A DNA stretch of 64,000 nt from an uncultured Roseicyclus sp. (lineage in GTDB: Bacteria; Pseudomonadota; Alphaproteobacteria; Rhodobacterales; Rhodobacteraceae): contig CAKZPN010000076.1 in assembly GCA_937139335.1 (NCBI GenBank), positions 1 to 64,000 of the forward strand, written 5' to 3'. Shown piece after piece: positions 8,929 through 18,479 of this stretch. Under the pieces are notes generated by a model. The model was not told where the DNA came from, searched no databases, and saw nothing but the letters and a program-made list of their open reading frames with translations. The translations under genes and the position numbers were made by a program. How positions within the stretch are numbered: position 1 is the stretch's first letter; each line of letters opens with the position of its first letter.

Positions 8929-8990
8929 GCCCTCTCGGGTTTTCAAGGTCCGGCAAGCCCCGGACCCAGAGCAAGGGGAGACGCGTACCC

Positions 8991-9569
8991 GTGTCACACG
9001 CCGAAGACCACAGCGGTGATCGCCGCGATTTTCTGTACTACGCTACCGCCGGTGTCGGTGCCGTGGCAGTCGGAGCGGGCGTCTGGCCGCTGATCAACCA
9101 GATGAACCCCTCGGCCGACGTCCAGGCGGCAAGCCAGCTACGCGTCGATGTCTCGGGCATTTCCGAAGGCACCCAGCTGACGGTGCTGTTCCTGGGCAAG
9201 CCGGTGTTCATCCGCCGCCGCACACCCGACGAGATCGCGGATGCAGGCACGGTCGACGTGTCGGACCTCGTCGATGAACTGGCGCGCAACCCGAACATTC
9301 CGGGCGACGCCCCTGCGACCGACGCAAACCGGACCATGTCCGACTTCTCGGGCGAGAACACCGGCGAATGGCTGGTCCAGATCGGCGTATGCACCCACTT
9401 GGGCTGCGTTCCCATCGGCAACGGCGCCGGCGACTTCGGCGGGTGGTTCTGCCCCTGCCACGGCTCGCACTACGACAGCGCCGGCCGCATCCGCCGCGGG
9501 CCTGCGCCCGAGAACCTGCACATTCCCCTTGCGGAATTCGTGGATGACTCCACGATCCTGCTCGGCTGA
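8991..9569 (+). CDS. petA: Ubiquinol-cytochrome c reductase, Rieske iron-sulfur subunit
   Basis: The electron-accepting 2Fe-2S subunit of cytochrome bc1. The 192 residues comprise a Tat-type N-terminus (D-R-R-D-F-L-Y-Y at 10-17), a single membrane anchor and a periplasmic Rieske domain. Ligand boxes are C-T-H-L-G-C (Cys134, His136) and C-P-C-H-G-S (Cys154, His157), with Cys139 and Cys156 placed for the disulfide. Between them is the usual alphaproteobacterial insertion. The start is GTG with AAGGGGAG ten bases upstream. First gene of petABC. Confidence 0.98.
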   Translation: MSHAEDHSGDRRDFLYYATAGVGAVAVGAGVWPLINQMNPSADVQAASQLRVDVSGISEGTQLTVLFLGKPVFIRRRTPDEIADAGTVDVSDLVDELARNPNIPGDAPATDANRTMSDFSGENTGEWLVQIGVCTHLGCVPIGNGAGDFGGWFCPCHGSHYDSAGRIRRGPAPENLHIPLAEFVDDSTILLG

Positions 9570-9586
9570 CCGGAGGAAACGCGCTC

Positions 9587-10942
9587 ATGTCCGGAATTCC
9601 CCACGATCATTACGAGCCGAAAACCGGCGCGGAGAAGTGGCTTCACCGCCGTCTGCCCATCGTGTCGCTGGCCTATGACACGCTGATGATCCCGACCCCC
9701 AAGAACCTCAACTGGATGTGGATCTGGGGCATCGTGCTGGTGTTCTGCCTGGTGTTGCAGATCATCACCGGCATCATCCTCGCGATGCACTACACTCCGC
9801 ATGTCGACCTGGCCTTTGCCTCGGTCGAACACATCATGCGCAACGTGAACGGCGGCTGGGCGATCCGCTACATCCACATGAACGGCGCCTCGCTGTTCTT
9901 CGTGGCGGTCTACCTGCACATCTTCCGCGGTCTCTACTACGGCTCCTACAAGGCGCCGCGCGAGATCACCTGGATCATCGGCATGCTCATCTACCTCGCG
10001 ATGATGGGCACCGCCTTCATGGGCTACGTGCTGCCCTGGGGGCAGATGTCGTTCTGGGGTGCCACCGTCATCACCGGCCTCTTCGGTGCGATCCCGCTGG
10101 TGGGCGAGTCGATCCAGTCCTGGCTGCTGGGCGGACCGGCGGTGGGCAACGCCACGCTGAACCGCTTCCTGTCGCTGCACTACCTGTTGCCCTTCGTCAT
10201 CCTGGGCCTCGTGATCGTGCATGTCTGGGCCTTCCACACGACCGGCAACAACAACCCCACCGGGGTTGAGGTCCGCCGCACGTCGCGGAAAGAGGCGGAT
10301 GCCGACACCCTGCCGTTCTGGCCCTATTTCGTGATCAAGGACCTGTTCGCGCTGGTCGTGATCCTCGTCGTGTTCTTCGCCATCGTGGGCTTCATGCCGA
10401 ACTACCTCGGCCACCCCGACAACTACATCGAGGCCAACCCGCTGGTCACGCCGGCCCACATCGTGCCGGAATGGTATTTCCTGCCATTCTACGCGATCCT
10501 GCGCGCCTTCGACGGCGACGTCTGGGTCGTGATCGTGGCCAACTTCATCACCGGTGGCATCATCGACGCCAAGTTCTTCGGCGTACTGGCGATGTTCGGC
10601 GCGATCGTGGTTCTGGCGCTGGTGCCGTGGCTTGACACCTCCTCGGTGCGGTCCGGTCGCTACCGGCCCATGTTCAAGTGGTGGTTCTGGGTCTTCGTGG
10701 TCAACTTCTTCGTCCTGATGTGGGCGGGGGCGATGCCGGCGGAGGGGATCTATCCCTACATCGCGCTGATCGGCTCGGCCTACTGGTTCGCCTATTTCCT
10801 CGTGATCCTGCCGCTTCTGGGCCTGATCGAACGACCGACGGTGCCGCCGGCGACGATCGAGGATGATTTCAAGGAACATTACGGCAAAGACGACGGCGAC
10901 CACGGGGGCATCACCGCCACCTCGCCCTCGCCGGCCGAGTGA
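9587..10942 (+). CDS. petB: Cytochrome b subunit of the bc1 complex
   Basis: The 451-residue diheme membrane subunit holding both quinone sites. Visible landmarks are [11 protein letters not shown] (helix A), the histidine pairs in helices B and D for hemes bL and b[10 protein letters not shown] (Qo region) and P-E-W-Y-F-L-P (the PEWY loop of the Qo site). The alphaproteobacterial C-terminal extension, rich in acidic and histidine residues, is present. It follows petA by 17 bp with a GGAGGAAA ribosome-binding site and runs up to petC. Confidence 0.98.
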   Translation: MSGIPHDHYEPKTGAEKWLHRRLPIVSLAYDTLMIPTPKNLNWMWIWGIVLVFCLVLQIITGIILAMHYTPHVDLAFASVEHIMRNVNGGWAIRYIHMNGASLFFVAVYLHIFRGLYYGSYKAPREITWIIGMLIYLAMMGTAFMGYVLPWGQMSFWGATVITGLFGAIPLVGESIQSWLLGGPAVGNATLNRFLSLHYLLPFVILGLVIVHVWAFHTTGNNNPTGVEVRRTSRKEADADTLPFWPYFVIKDLFALVVILVVFFAIVGFMPNYLGHPDNYIEANPLVTPAHIVPEWYFLPFYAILRAFDGDVWVVIVANFITGGIIDAKFFGVLAMFGAIVVLALVPWLDTSSVRSGRYRPMFKWWFWVFVVNFFVLMWAGAMPAEGIYPYIALIGSAYWFAYFLVILPLLGLIERPTVPPATIEDDFKEHYGKDDGDHGGITATSPSPAE

Positions 10943-10959
10943 GAGAAAGGACGCTGAGG

Positions 10960-11775
10960 ATGCTCAGGAAACTTGCCATCAGCACCATTGCGGCTGCGAC
11001 GCTGACTCTCTCCTCGGGGATGGCCATCGCGGCGGGCGGGGGCGGACATGTCACCGATTACACCTTCCCCTTCGAAGGTCCGTTCGGACGGTTCGACCAG
11101 GCCCAGCTGCAGCGCGGCCTGCAGGTCTACACGCAGGTCTGCGCGGCCTGCCACGGCCTGCAATACGTCCCGATCCGCACTCTCTCGGACGAGGGCGGGC
11201 TGGGATACAGCGAGGAAGAGGTCCGCGCCTACATCGACCAGAACTTCATCGAGGTCTACGATGCCGAGTTGCAGGACTGGCGCCCGGCCACGCCGAACGA
11301 CAACTTCCCGGTCAACGACGGCGCCGGCGCCCCTGACCTGAGCCTGATGGCGAAGGGACGGGCCGGTTTCCACGGGCCCTACGGTCTCGGCCTGAACCAG
11401 CTGTTCCGCGGCATCGGCGGGCCGGAATACATCGCCTCGGTGCTCACGCACTACACCGGCGAGGAACTGGAACAGTACGGCGCCTTCCTCTACGGCAACG
11501 AAACCTTCGAAGGCGGCTGGATCGCGATGGCCCCGCCGCTCTACGAGGGTGCGGTGGAATACAGCGATGGCACGCCCGCTACCGAAGAGCAGATGGCGGT
11601 GGACGTCGCGGCCTTTCTCACCTGGACGGCCGAGCCGCACCTGATGGCCCGCAAGCAGATGGGCTTCACCGCGATCATCATCCTCGGCATCCTGTCGGTG
11701 CTGCTCTACCTGACGAACAAGCGCCTCTGGGCGCCGGTCAAGTCCCGCGCCAAGGGCGAACAGCCGGCCGAGTGA
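10960..11775 (+). CDS. petC: Cytochrome c1 of the bc1 complex
   Basis: Periplasmic heme protein that passes electrons from the Rieske centre to soluble cytochrome c. The 271 residues include a signal peptide (1-25), the heme motif C-A-A-C-H (61-65), a candidate axial methionine in the I-A-M-A-P-P-L segment, and a C-terminal membrane anchor ([12 protein letters not shown]). A GTG 21 bases upstream, overlapping the petB stop, would give a longer protein. The ATG at 10960 is preferred because AAGGA precedes it at normal spacing and it begins the signal peptide cleanly. Confidence 0.97.
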   Translation: MLRKLAISTIAAATLTLSSGMAIAAGGGGHVTDYTFPFEGPFGRFDQAQLQRGLQVYTQVCAACHGLQYVPIRTLSDEGGLGYSEEEVRAYIDQNFIEVYDAELQDWRPATPNDNFPVNDGAGAPDLSLMAKGRAGFHGPYGLGLNQLFRGIGGPEYIASVLTHYTGEELEQYGAFLYGNETFEGGWIAMAPPLYEGAVEYSDGTPATEEQMAVDVAAFLTWTAEPHLMARKQMGFTAIIILGILSVLLYLTNKRLWAPVKSRAKGEQPAE

Positions 11776-11795
11776 CGGCAAAGCAACCAGACCGG

Positions 11796-11822
11796 AAAAC
11801 GCGCCCCACGGGGCGCGTTTTT
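11796..11822 (+). terminator. Rho-independent terminator of petABC
   Basis: A GC-rich 7-bp stem (cgcgccc / gggcgcg, 11800-11817) with a 4-nt loop is flanked by A residues upstream and a T-run (ttttt) downstream. It lies 20 bp after the petC stop and, because of the flanking As and Ts, may also stop the convergent thiBPQ operon. Confidence 0.9.
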
Positions 11823-11847
11823 CGCTTCGGGCCGATGCGGCGCTGCG

Positions 11848-12537
11848 TCAGAGCCAGGGCCTGATCCGCTCGGGCGGTGCCGCGCGCAGCCCCTCGGTCG
11901 CAACGTCCAGCACCTTCTGCCCGGCGTCCAGCAGCCACAGCCGGTTGCACAGACGCTCAGCATCGCGCAGGTCGTGACAGGCCATCAGCAGCGTCAGCCC
12001 GCGGTCCGCCGCAAGCTCCGCCACCTGCGCCAGCATGTCGGTCTTCAGCCCGGGATCGAGCGCGGCGAACGGCTCGTCCAGCAGCGCCAGCGGCCGGTCG
12101 CGCAGCAGCATCCGTGCCAGCGCCACCCGCGCCTGTTCGCCGCCCGACAACCCGCCGGGCCGGCGCGGGCCGTAGCCGCCAAGGCCCACCTGCGCCAGGC
12201 TTTCCTCCACCTGCGCGCGCTCCTCGCGCGCCAGGCGCAGATCGGGGCGCAGGCCCAGCGCAACGTTGTCGAAAACGGTGAGGTGCGGAAACAGGTTGCC
12301 GTCCTGGAACAGGATCGACACCGGCCGGTCGGCGACAGGGGCGCGGCTGATGTCGCGCCCCTCCCACAGCACCCGGCCGGTATCGGGCCAGTCGAACCCG
12401 GCGATCAGCGACAGCAGCGTGCTCTTCCCGCTGCCGGACGGACCCAGCACCGCCACCCGGTCGCCCGCCGCCACCTCGCCCGAGAGCGCGAGGGTGAAGC
12501 CGTCCTGCGTGAGGCTCGGGTCATCGAGTGTGAGCAT
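11848..12537 (-). CDS. thiQ: Thiamine ABC transporter ATPase
   Basis: The 229-residue ATP-binding subunit of the thiamine/TPP importer. It has Walker A G-P-S-G-S-G-K-S-T (about 33-41), the signature L-S-G-G-E-Q-A-R, Walker B L-A-L-L-D-E-P-F and the switch histidine region (A-C-H-D). The short length without a C-terminal regulatory domain is typical of ThiQ. It is last in the riboswitch-controlled thiBPQ operon and overlaps thiP by 17 bp. Confidence 0.95.
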   Translation of the reverse strand: MLTLDDPSLTQDGFTLALSGEVAAGDRVAVLGPSGSGKSTLLSLIAGFDWPDTGRVLWEGRDISRAPVADRPVSILFQDGNLFPHLTVFDNVALGLRPDLRLAREERAQVEESLAQVGLGGYGPRRPGGLSGGEQARVALARMLLRDRPLALLDEPFAALDPGLKTDMLAQVAELAADRGLTLLMACHDLRDAERLCNRLWLLDAGQKVLDVATEGLRAAPPERIRPWL

Positions 12538-14089
12538 CCAGCCGCCCTCCCCTGTCGAATAGCCAAAACAGGCCCAGCGTCAGCGCCATCAGCAGCACCG
12601 CCGCGCCCTGCGCGTCATCGGTGCGATAGACGCCCATCAGGCGATACATCTCGAGCGGCAGGGTGCCCTGCCCCGGCGTGGAGAACAGCGTGATCACCCC
12701 GAGATCCCCCATCGAAAAGGCCGCCGCCAGCCCCGCGCCGAAGCCCAGCGGCCGCATCAGCCGCGGCAGGATGGCGTGGCGCAGCCGGGCAAGCCCCCGC
12801 ATCCCCAGCGCCTCGGCCAGCCGCCCCTGCGTCGCCTCCGCCGCCAGCGCGGCGGGCACCAGCGCACGCAGCAGGAAGGGCAGCGCCACCAGCGCGTTCA
12901 CTAGCCCGGTGACCGGCAGCGCAAGCGTGATTGGGTTGGCAATGGGGCGGACCAGCAGGAACAGCCCTGTGCCGATCACCAGCGGCGAGACGGCGATGGT
13001 GAGAAACGCCAGCGCCTCCACCAGCCCCGGCCGGGCGAGCCTTGCGACCAGCAGCGCAATAGGCAGCGCCAGCGCGATGGAGAGCGCGGCGGAGCAGAGC
13101 GCGAGGATGATGGAGCGCAGCGCCGCCAGCCACACCACCGGCGGCAGGGTCGCAAGTGCGGGCAGCCCCTTCAGCAGGATTGCCAGCAGCGGCAGCACGA
13201 GAAACAGCGCCGCGCCGAGAATTGCGACGACATCGCCCGCCCGCGCGCCGGTGCCGTCGCCGGGCCAGGGCAGCGGTGGGCGGTCGAGACCAACCCCCAC
13301 CTCCTGCCGCCGGATCGCGCCGAAGGCGAGCGCACCCGCGCCAAGGCAGATCGCCACCTGAATGAGCCCCAGCAGCGCCGCGCGGCCCAGGTCGAAGTCG
13401 AACCGGAAGGCCTGGTAGATCGCCAGTTCCACGGTGGTCGCCGACGGCCCGCCGCCGAGGATCAGCGCGACGGCAAAACTCGTGGTGCAGATCAGGAAGA
13501 TCAGCAGCGCCGCGCCGAGCAGCACCGCGCGCAGGAGCGGGCGCTCGAAATGCCGGCACATGTCGGCGCCCTCGAAGCCCAGCGCCGTGGCCAGCCGCAC
13601 CCGTTCCGACGGGATCGCCTGCCAGCCCTGCAGCAGGAGCCGCACCGCCAGCGGCAGGTTCAGGAACAGATGCGCCAGCACCACGCCCTGCAGCCCGTAG
13701 ACGTCGATGCGCCCCAGCCCGATGCCCGTCAGTGCCAGGTTCAGCCAGCCGGCGCGGCCGAAGACGGCCAGCAGCCCCAGAACCGCGACGATCACCGGCA
13801 GCAGGAACGGCGCGCCCATCAGCGTCACCAGCACCCGCCGCCCGGCAAAGCTGCGCCGCGCCAGCGCCCGCGCGACCGGGATGGCAAGCGTGACGCTCAA
13901 CACGGCCGACAGCACCGCCTGCAGCAGCGTGAAGCGGATCGCCGCCCAGTCCGCCGGCCCAAGCGCGGGCGGCCAGTCGGCGCGCAGCATCACCGCCGTG
14001 AGCGGCCCAAGGACAGCCAGGGCGACGAGCGCGGCAAACCCCGCGCCCGTCCAGTGCGTGAGCCTTAGCGGCTGAGTGCGCGTTGCCAT
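12521..14089 (-). CDS. thiP: Thiamine ABC transporter permease
   Basis: A 522-residue polytopic protein made of two fused permease halves, as is usual for ThiP and related ferric-iron-type permeases. Each half carries an EAA-type loop for ATPase contact (E-A-L-G-M-R-G-L-A-R-L near residue 415; A-T-A-L-G-F-E-G near 165). About twelve hydrophobic segments can be counted. Its first 25 bases overlap the end of thiB and its last 17 overlap thiQ, so the three are translationally coupled. Confidence 0.95.
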   Translation of the reverse strand: MATRTQPLRLTHWTGAGFAALVALAVLGPLTAVMLRADWPPALGPADWAAIRFTLLQAVLSAVLSVTLAIPVARALARRSFAGRRVLVTLMGAPFLLPVIVAVLGLLAVFGRAGWLNLALTGIGLGRIDVYGLQGVVLAHLFLNLPLAVRLLLQGWQAIPSERVRLATALGFEGADMCRHFERPLLRAVLLGAALLIFLICTTSFAVALILGGGPSATTVELAIYQAFRFDFDLGRAALLGLIQVAICLGAGALAFGAIRRQEVGVGLDRPPLPWPGDGTGARAGDVVAILGAALFLVLPLLAILLKGLPALATLPPVVWLAALRSIILALCSAALSIALALPIALLVARLARPGLVEALAFLTIAVSPLVIGTGLFLLVRPIANPITLALPVTGLVNALVALPFLLRALVPAALAAEATQGRLAEALGMRGLARLRHAILPRLMRPLGFGAGLAAAFSMGDLGVITLFSTPGQGTLPLEMYRLMGVYRTDDAQGAAVLLMALTLGLFWLFDRGGRLDAHTR

Positions 14090-15051
14090 GTGGCCAGCGC
14101 CTCACCCTGGATCTGCGCGGCTTCGTCGGGCGTGAACAACAGCGATTGCTCTGGCTGCACCAGCGTGTCGAAGCCCTCGGGCAGCGTTTCGGCCGGGAGC
14201 GCGGCGGGATACATCCAGTTGGAGGTCGCCACGACCTCCTGGAACGCCGGGCTCAGCATGAACTCCAGGAACTGCCGCGCCAACTCCGGCTGGTCCGACC
14301 CGGCAAGGATCCCCGCCACCTCGATCTGCATGTAATGCCCCTCGTCAAAGGCGGCGGCAGCATAGCCCGCGTCGTCTTCGGCGATCAGGTGGTAGGCGGG
14401 CGAGGTGGTGTAGCTCAGCACCATGTCGGCCTCGCCCTCGATGAAGAGGCCATAGGCCTCGGACCAGCCCGGCGTGACGGTGACGATGTTGTCAGACAGC
14501 GCCTCCCACAGCTCGCCGGCGCGGTCGCCAAAGGCGTGCTGCACCCACATCACGAGACCGAGCCCCGGCGTGGAGGACCGCGGGTCCTGGATGATGATCG
14601 ACACGTCGGAGGCGGCCAGATCCTCGAAGGAGCTCGGCACATCCTCGAGTTCCGTGCGGTGCACGAAGGCGAAATAGCCCCAGTCGTAGGGCAGAAATTC
14701 CGCGTCGTCCCACGCGACCGGCATCGTCAGGCCGGTGGCGTCGATCCCGTGCGGCGCGAAGAGGCCGGTGTCGCGCGCCACCGCCGTCAGGTTGGTGTCG
14801 AGGCCGAGAACCACATCGGCCTCGCTGCGCTCCCCTTCCAGTCGCACGCGGGCCAGCAGGGCCGCGCCGTCGCCCGCGCCGATGATCTGCAGGTCGCAGC
14901 CGCATTGCGCCTCGAACGTCTCCTCGATCGCGGGGCCGACGCCCCATTCCGAGGCGAAGCTGTCATAGGTGTAGACCGTCAGCACCGGGGTCTGCGCCAC
15001 GGCAGCCCCCGCGACAACAGACAGTCCCGTAGCGATGATGGTGTGTTTCAT
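14065..15051 (-). CDS. thiB: Thiamine ABC transporter substrate-binding protein
   Basis: The 328-residue periplasmic receptor for thiamine and its phosphates. It has a signal peptide (1-19, ending A-A-V-A-Q), then V-L-T-V-Y-T-Y-D-S-F, the beginning typical of TbpA/ThiB. The cysteine pair F-E-A-Q-C-G-C-D is also a family feature. It is the first gene after a TPP riboswitch, which directly confirms the thiamine role of the operon. ATG with GGAG upstream. Confidence 0.96.
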   Translation of the reverse strand: MKHTIIATGLSVVAGAAVAQTPVLTVYTYDSFASEWGVGPAIEETFEAQCGCDLQIIGAGDGAALLARVRLEGERSEADVVLGLDTNLTAVARDTGLFAPHGIDATGLTMPVAWDDAEFLPYDWGYFAFVHRTELEDVPSSFEDLAASDVSIIIQDPRSSTPGLGLVMWVQHAFGDRAGELWEALSDNIVTVTPGWSEAYGLFIEGEADMVLSYTTSPAYHLIAEDDAGYAAAAFDEGHYMQIEVAGILAGSDQPELARQFLEFMLSPAFQEVVATSNWMYPAALPAETLPEGFDTLVQPEQSLLFTPDEAAQIQGEALATWQRALSR

Positions 15052-15107
15052 GTCTCACTCCTCCATAGCGACGGGGGAAGTGAAGTGTGGGGCGAAAAGC
15101 AGCACCG

Positions 15108-15202
15108 CAAACCTTCCCTCCGCCGGTTCTAACCGGTTCAGGTTCAACGGGTTCACGCATTGGTCCGCGCATCTCAGGCCCGACAGGGCCACCCCGAGGT
15201 AG
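15108..15202 (-). promoter_or_regulatory. TPP riboswitch (THI element) upstream of thiBPQ
   Basis: On the minus strand the leader contains the two conserved THI segments: CTGAGATG (complement of 15169-15176) and ACCTGAACCGG followed closely by CGGCGGAGGGAA (complement of about 15113-15143). A GGGGTG segment at the 5' side completes P1/P2. The element ends about 55 bases before the thiB start, so TPP binding could mask the ribosome-binding site or favour termination. Known behaviour of the class is repression by TPP. Confidence 0.93.
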
Positions 15203-15302
15203 CCAGAGACGTAACCCCGGGGGCGGGGGCTTGCAAGCGGCTTGGCATTTTTGCTTCGGGCGGCTAGGCCCAATGGAAAGGATCACAAGGGATGTCCGCG
15301 CC

Positions 15303-16403
15303 ATGAGCCTCAACAGCTTCGGCCACCTGTTCCGCGTCACGACCTGGGGCGAAAGCCACGGGCCGGCGCTTGGCGCGACCGTAGATGGCTGCCCGCCCGG
15401 CGTACCGATCGCGGTCGAGGCGATCCAGCACTGGCTCGACCGGCGCAAGCCCGGCCAGAACAAATACACCACCCAGCGCCGCGAGGCCGACGAGGTGGAG
15501 ATCATGTCGGGCGTGTTCGAGGGGCAGTCGACCGGCACGCCGATCCAGCTGATGATCCGCAACACCGACCAGCGCTCGAAGGATTACGGCGACATCGCCG
15601 ACAAGTTCCGGCCCGGTCATGCCGACATCACCTACTGGCAGAAATACGGCATCCGCGACTATCGCGGCGGCGGCCGGTCCAGCGCGCGGGAAACCGCGGC
15701 GCGGGTCGCGGCGGGCGGCGTGGCGCGGGCGGCGCTGGCCGAGATGCTGCCGGGGCTGCAGATCAGCGGATACATGGTGCAGATGGGGCAGCACCCGATC
15801 GACCGCAAACGCTTTGACGCGGCCGAGATCGAGCGCAACCCGTTCTGGGTCCCCGACGCGCGCGCAGCCGAAGACTGGGCGCAGTATCTCGACAGTCTGC
15901 GCAAATCCGGCGACAGCGTCGGAGCCGTGATCGAGGTGGTGGCGCGCGGCGTGCCCGCGGGGCTGGGTGCGCCGGTCTACGGCAAGCTCGACACCGACCT
16001 TGCCGCCGCGATGATGTCGATCAACGCGGTCAAGGGCGTGGAGATCGGCGACGGCATGGGGGCCGCGATGCTCACCGGCAGCGCCAACGCCGACGAGATC
16101 TCGATGGGGCCGGACGGGCCTGTCTACAGCTCGAACCACGCCGGCGGGATCCTCGGCGGCATCTCCACCGGGCAGGAGGTCGTGGTGCGCTTTGCGGTCA
16201 AGCCGACCTCCTCGATCCTGACGCCGCGGCGCACGATCACGCGGTCGGGCGAAGACGCCGAAATTGTGACCAAAGGACGGCACGATCCCTGCGTCGGCAT
16301 CCGAGCGGTCCCGGTGGGCGAGGCGATGATGGCTTGCGTTCTTCTCGACCACATGCTGCTGCATCGTGGTCAGGTTGGAACCAACCGTGGCCGGATTGGC
16401 TGA
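15303..16403 (+). CDS. aroC: Chorismate synthase
   Basis: Converts EPSP to chorismate, the last shikimate-pathway step, using reduced FMN. The 366 residues include the signatures G-E-S-H-G (15-19), [12 protein letters not shown] (about 123-134) and G-R-H-D-P-C near the C-terminus. The ATG at 15303 begins [10 protein letters not shown], the standard N-terminus; the frame is open further upstream but that part lies in the thiB leader. Apparently monocistronic. Confidence 0.97.
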   Translation: MSLNSFGHLFRVTTWGESHGPALGATVDGCPPGVPIAVEAIQHWLDRRKPGQNKYTTQRREADEVEIMSGVFEGQSTGTPIQLMIRNTDQRSKDYGDIADKFRPGHADITYWQKYGIRDYRGGGRSSARETAARVAAGGVARAALAEMLPGLQISGYMVQMGQHPIDRKRFDAAEIERNPFWVPDARAAEDWAQYLDSLRKSGDSVGAVIEVVARGVPAGLGAPVYGKLDTDLAAAMMSINAVKGVEIGDGMGAAMLTGSANADEISMGPDGPVYSSNHAGGILGGISTGQEVVVRFAVKPTSSILTPRRTITRSGEDAEIVTKGRHDPCVGIRAVPVGEAMMACVLLDHMLLHRGQVGTNRGRIG

Positions 16404-16576
16404 GAAATAAGGTTAATCAGTGGTTGATTCCTCCCGGTCGGCGGACAATCCGGCGGCTGGGGCATGACTGACCCGATCGGCTCAACGATGCTTTGAAAGC
16501 ACCCGACGCCTGCCACTTTTCCGCCACAATTGACCTCAATCTAGGTGAAACTGGGGTAATTAAATGGTGTCTGTTT

Positions 16577-17284
16577 ATGGGTGGCGTGCTCCGTCCCTAC
16601 AATCGGCGGAGTCGAGTCACTCTAGACTGGGCACTCGTTGCGGTCGGGTTGATGGCCTGCGCGGTGCTGGCCGGGCTGGTCATCCGCACCGACGGGTCCG
16701 GGCAGTCGTCGCTGTTCGGCGCGCAGGTCGGCGGGCTGCGCACGCTGTCGGAAAACCAGACCCTTGTCGTGTTCGAAGATATGTCCTCGGGCGGCGGCGC
16801 GGACTGGTCGGGTGGCCTGCGCAACGCCGATCATGCGGGCCTCGGCGCCGTTTGGCTGGCCGATCCCCCCTCCGACCCGCTGAGCCGCGACATCGCCTTG
16901 CCCGAGGATACCGTGCGCGCTGTCCTGAGCTTTGACCTGATCGCGATCGACGCCTGGGCGCTCGAGGGGCTCGAGGTCGCGCTTGGCGGCGCGCCCGTCA
17001 TGCTGCACCGCTTCGCCTCGCCGCCTGACCCGGACGGGTTGCTCGCCACACCGCGCACCACCGACCGCCTGGCGGTCCGGCTGGAGCTGGCGGAGCCTCG
17101 GGACCTGGGCTTCGCCCCGAGCGTGGCCGAACAGCGCCTCAATGTGGAACTGGCCGTCACCACGCCGGGTGACAGCCTGTCGCTGACGATCACGCCGGTC
17201 CCCTCCGACGCGGAGGACAGTGACCGCCCCGCGCCGCTCTGGGCCGTCGACAACCTGATCGTGGTGGCCGAACGCCTGCCCTAG
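16577..17284 (+). CDS. Membrane-anchored protein of unknown function
   Basis: 235 residues: a basic N-terminus (L-R-P-Y-N-R-R-S-R), one membrane segment (about 20-38, A-L-V-A-V-G-L-M-A-C-A-V-L-A-G-L-V-I) and an exported beta-rich domain with many V-x-L-x-L alternations and a W-A-V-D-N-L-I-V-V-A end. That ending resembles concanavalin-like or jelly-roll domains in which a strand closes with V-D-N-V/I, but I do not assign a family. The ATG at 16577 is preferred over one 84 bases upstream because it puts the membrane segment near the N-terminus. Its stop overlaps the stop of the convergent thioredoxin gene. Confidence 0.7.
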   Translation: MGGVLRPYNRRSRVTLDWALVAVGLMACAVLAGLVIRTDGSGQSSLFGAQVGGLRTLSENQTLVVFEDMSSGGGADWSGGLRNADHAGLGAVWLADPPSDPLSRDIALPEDTVRAVLSFDLIAIDAWALEGLEVALGGAPVMLHRFASPPDPDGLLATPRTTDRLAVRLELAEPRDLGFAPSVAEQRLNVELAVTTPGDSLSLTITPVPSDAEDSDRPAPLWAVDNLIVVAERLP

Positions 17285-17685
17285 GCGAGCCCGAGGTCCA
17301 GCAGCGCCCGGATCTCCGCCTCGCGCGTGCCGGCGACGATGCGTCCCAACTCCCGTTCGCCGCGCAGCATGACCAGCGTGGACCGGCGCGGGATGTTCAG
17401 GCGCGTCGACAGATCGCCGGTGGCGTAGAGATCCCAGTCGACCCGAATGAAGGCGATCGCGGCGTCATAGGCGGGGTTCGCGGCGCGCAGCTCGTCCATC
17501 ACGCGGCTCTGCGCGCGGCAGGTCGAACACCAGCTGGCCCAGAAATCGACCAGCACGGTCTCGCCCGCCGCCAGTCGCGCGTCGACGAGGCCGGGGGTGT
17601 AGTCGATCGTGGCGCGCGCCGGGCCGGCCAGCGGCAGAAGGCCCAGCGCGGCGGCGCCGGTCAAAAGGAAACGTCGGTCGATCAT
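17281..17685 (-). CDS. Exported thioredoxin-like protein with a Tat-type signal
   Basis: 134 residues: a twin-arginine signal (M-I-D-R-R-F-L-L-T-G, cleavage near 25), then a thioredoxin fold with W-A-S-W-C-S-T-C (Cys53, Cys56). The conserved proline is in the N-I-P-R-R-S-T-L-V region. It lies 19 bp after ccdA in the same direction, so CcdA probably supplies it with electrons. Likely roles are reduction of apocytochrome c or of other periplasmic disulfides. The start is set by the signal peptide and GGAGG upstream. Confidence 0.88.
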   Translation of the reverse strand: MIDRRFLLTGAAALGLLPLAGPARATIDYTPGLVDARLAAGETVLVDFWASWCSTCRAQSRVMDELRAANPAYDAAIAFIRVDWDLYATGDLSTRLNIPRRSTLVMLRGERELGRIVAGTREAEIRALLDLGLA

Positions 17686-17704
17686 CGGGAAACCTCCTCG
17701 GGGG

Positions 17705-18418
17705 TCAAAGGGCGACGGACAAGTCCTGAAGCCAGACCGGCAGGCGGTCGAGCATCCAGGTCTCGGCGATGTGGTGCCAGCGCAGCAGGATCGCTGCGCC
17801 GACGAAAAGGAAGACCGCGCCCAGGATCGGGCGCGACGACACGGCAAGCCGGCGCAACGAGCCCATGTGGCGCTGCATCAACCCGCGCGCGCCGTAACCC
17901 AGCGCCACGATCACGCTGCCGATGCCCAGGGCGAAGCCCACCATGATCGCGAAGGCACCCGGCAGGTTCTCGCCCTGCGACGCCAGCGAGATCGCGCCGC
18001 CGAGGGTGGGCCCGACGCAGGGGCTCCAGACCGCGCCGAGCAGCAAGCCACCCAGGAACTGCCCCTGCCAGCCGTCGCGCGGCAACTCGTTCATGCCGCT
18101 GTCGGCGCGGGCGGACATGCCGGCCGTGGCCGTGGCGAAGCGGGCCGAGGCCTGCGGCACCAGCAGCACCAGCCCGAAGCCGATCATCAGCACCGCGCCG
18201 GCGCGGGCGACGGTCTCCTCCGTCAGACCGACGAGATGGCCGGCCGCGATGACGCCGAAGCCCAGCGTGACGAAGGCGAGCCCCATGCCCGCCGCCAGGG
18301 CCAGCGGCCCCCAGCGGCTGGCCTGCAACGCGCCTGCCAGCACGATCGGCAGGACCGGCAGCACGCAGGGGTTGATCAGCGTCAGCAGGCCAGCGCCATA
18401 TGCGAGAATGAAATCCAT
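17705..18418 (-). CDS. ccdA: Thiol-disulfide membrane transporter CcdA
   Basis: A 237-residue, six-helix protein that carries reducing equivalents from cytoplasmic thioredoxin to periplasmic acceptors. The redox cysteines are in the expected places: L-I-N-P-C-V-L-P (Cys18) in helix 1 and W-S-P-C-V-G-P (Cys134) in helix 4. It precedes an exported thioredoxin, making a compact electron-transfer pair. Partner genes for cytochrome c maturation are not in the window. Confidence 0.93.
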   Translation of the reverse strand: MDFILAYGAGLLTLINPCVLPVLPIVLAGALQASRWGPLALAAGMGLAFVTLGFGVIAAGHLVGLTEETVARAGAVLMIGFGLVLLVPQASARFATATAGMSARADSGMNELPRDGWQGQFLGGLLLGAVWSPCVGPTLGGAISLASQGENLPGAFAIMVGFALGIGSVIVALGYGARGLMQRHMGSLRRLAVSSRPILGAVFLFVGAAILLRWHHIAETWMLDRLPVWLQDLSVAL

Positions 18419-18479
18419 GCCGGGGTGATGCGCGAAGATGCGAGACCTGTCACCAAAACACCCCGTGATCGTTCGGTGA

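Noticed and set aside
16553..16576. Possible MerR/SoxR-type promoter before the unknown membrane gene
   Set aside because: The spacing between TTGACC and a -10-like TAATTA is 21 bp, but the internal dyad is weak and no MerR-type gene is nearby.
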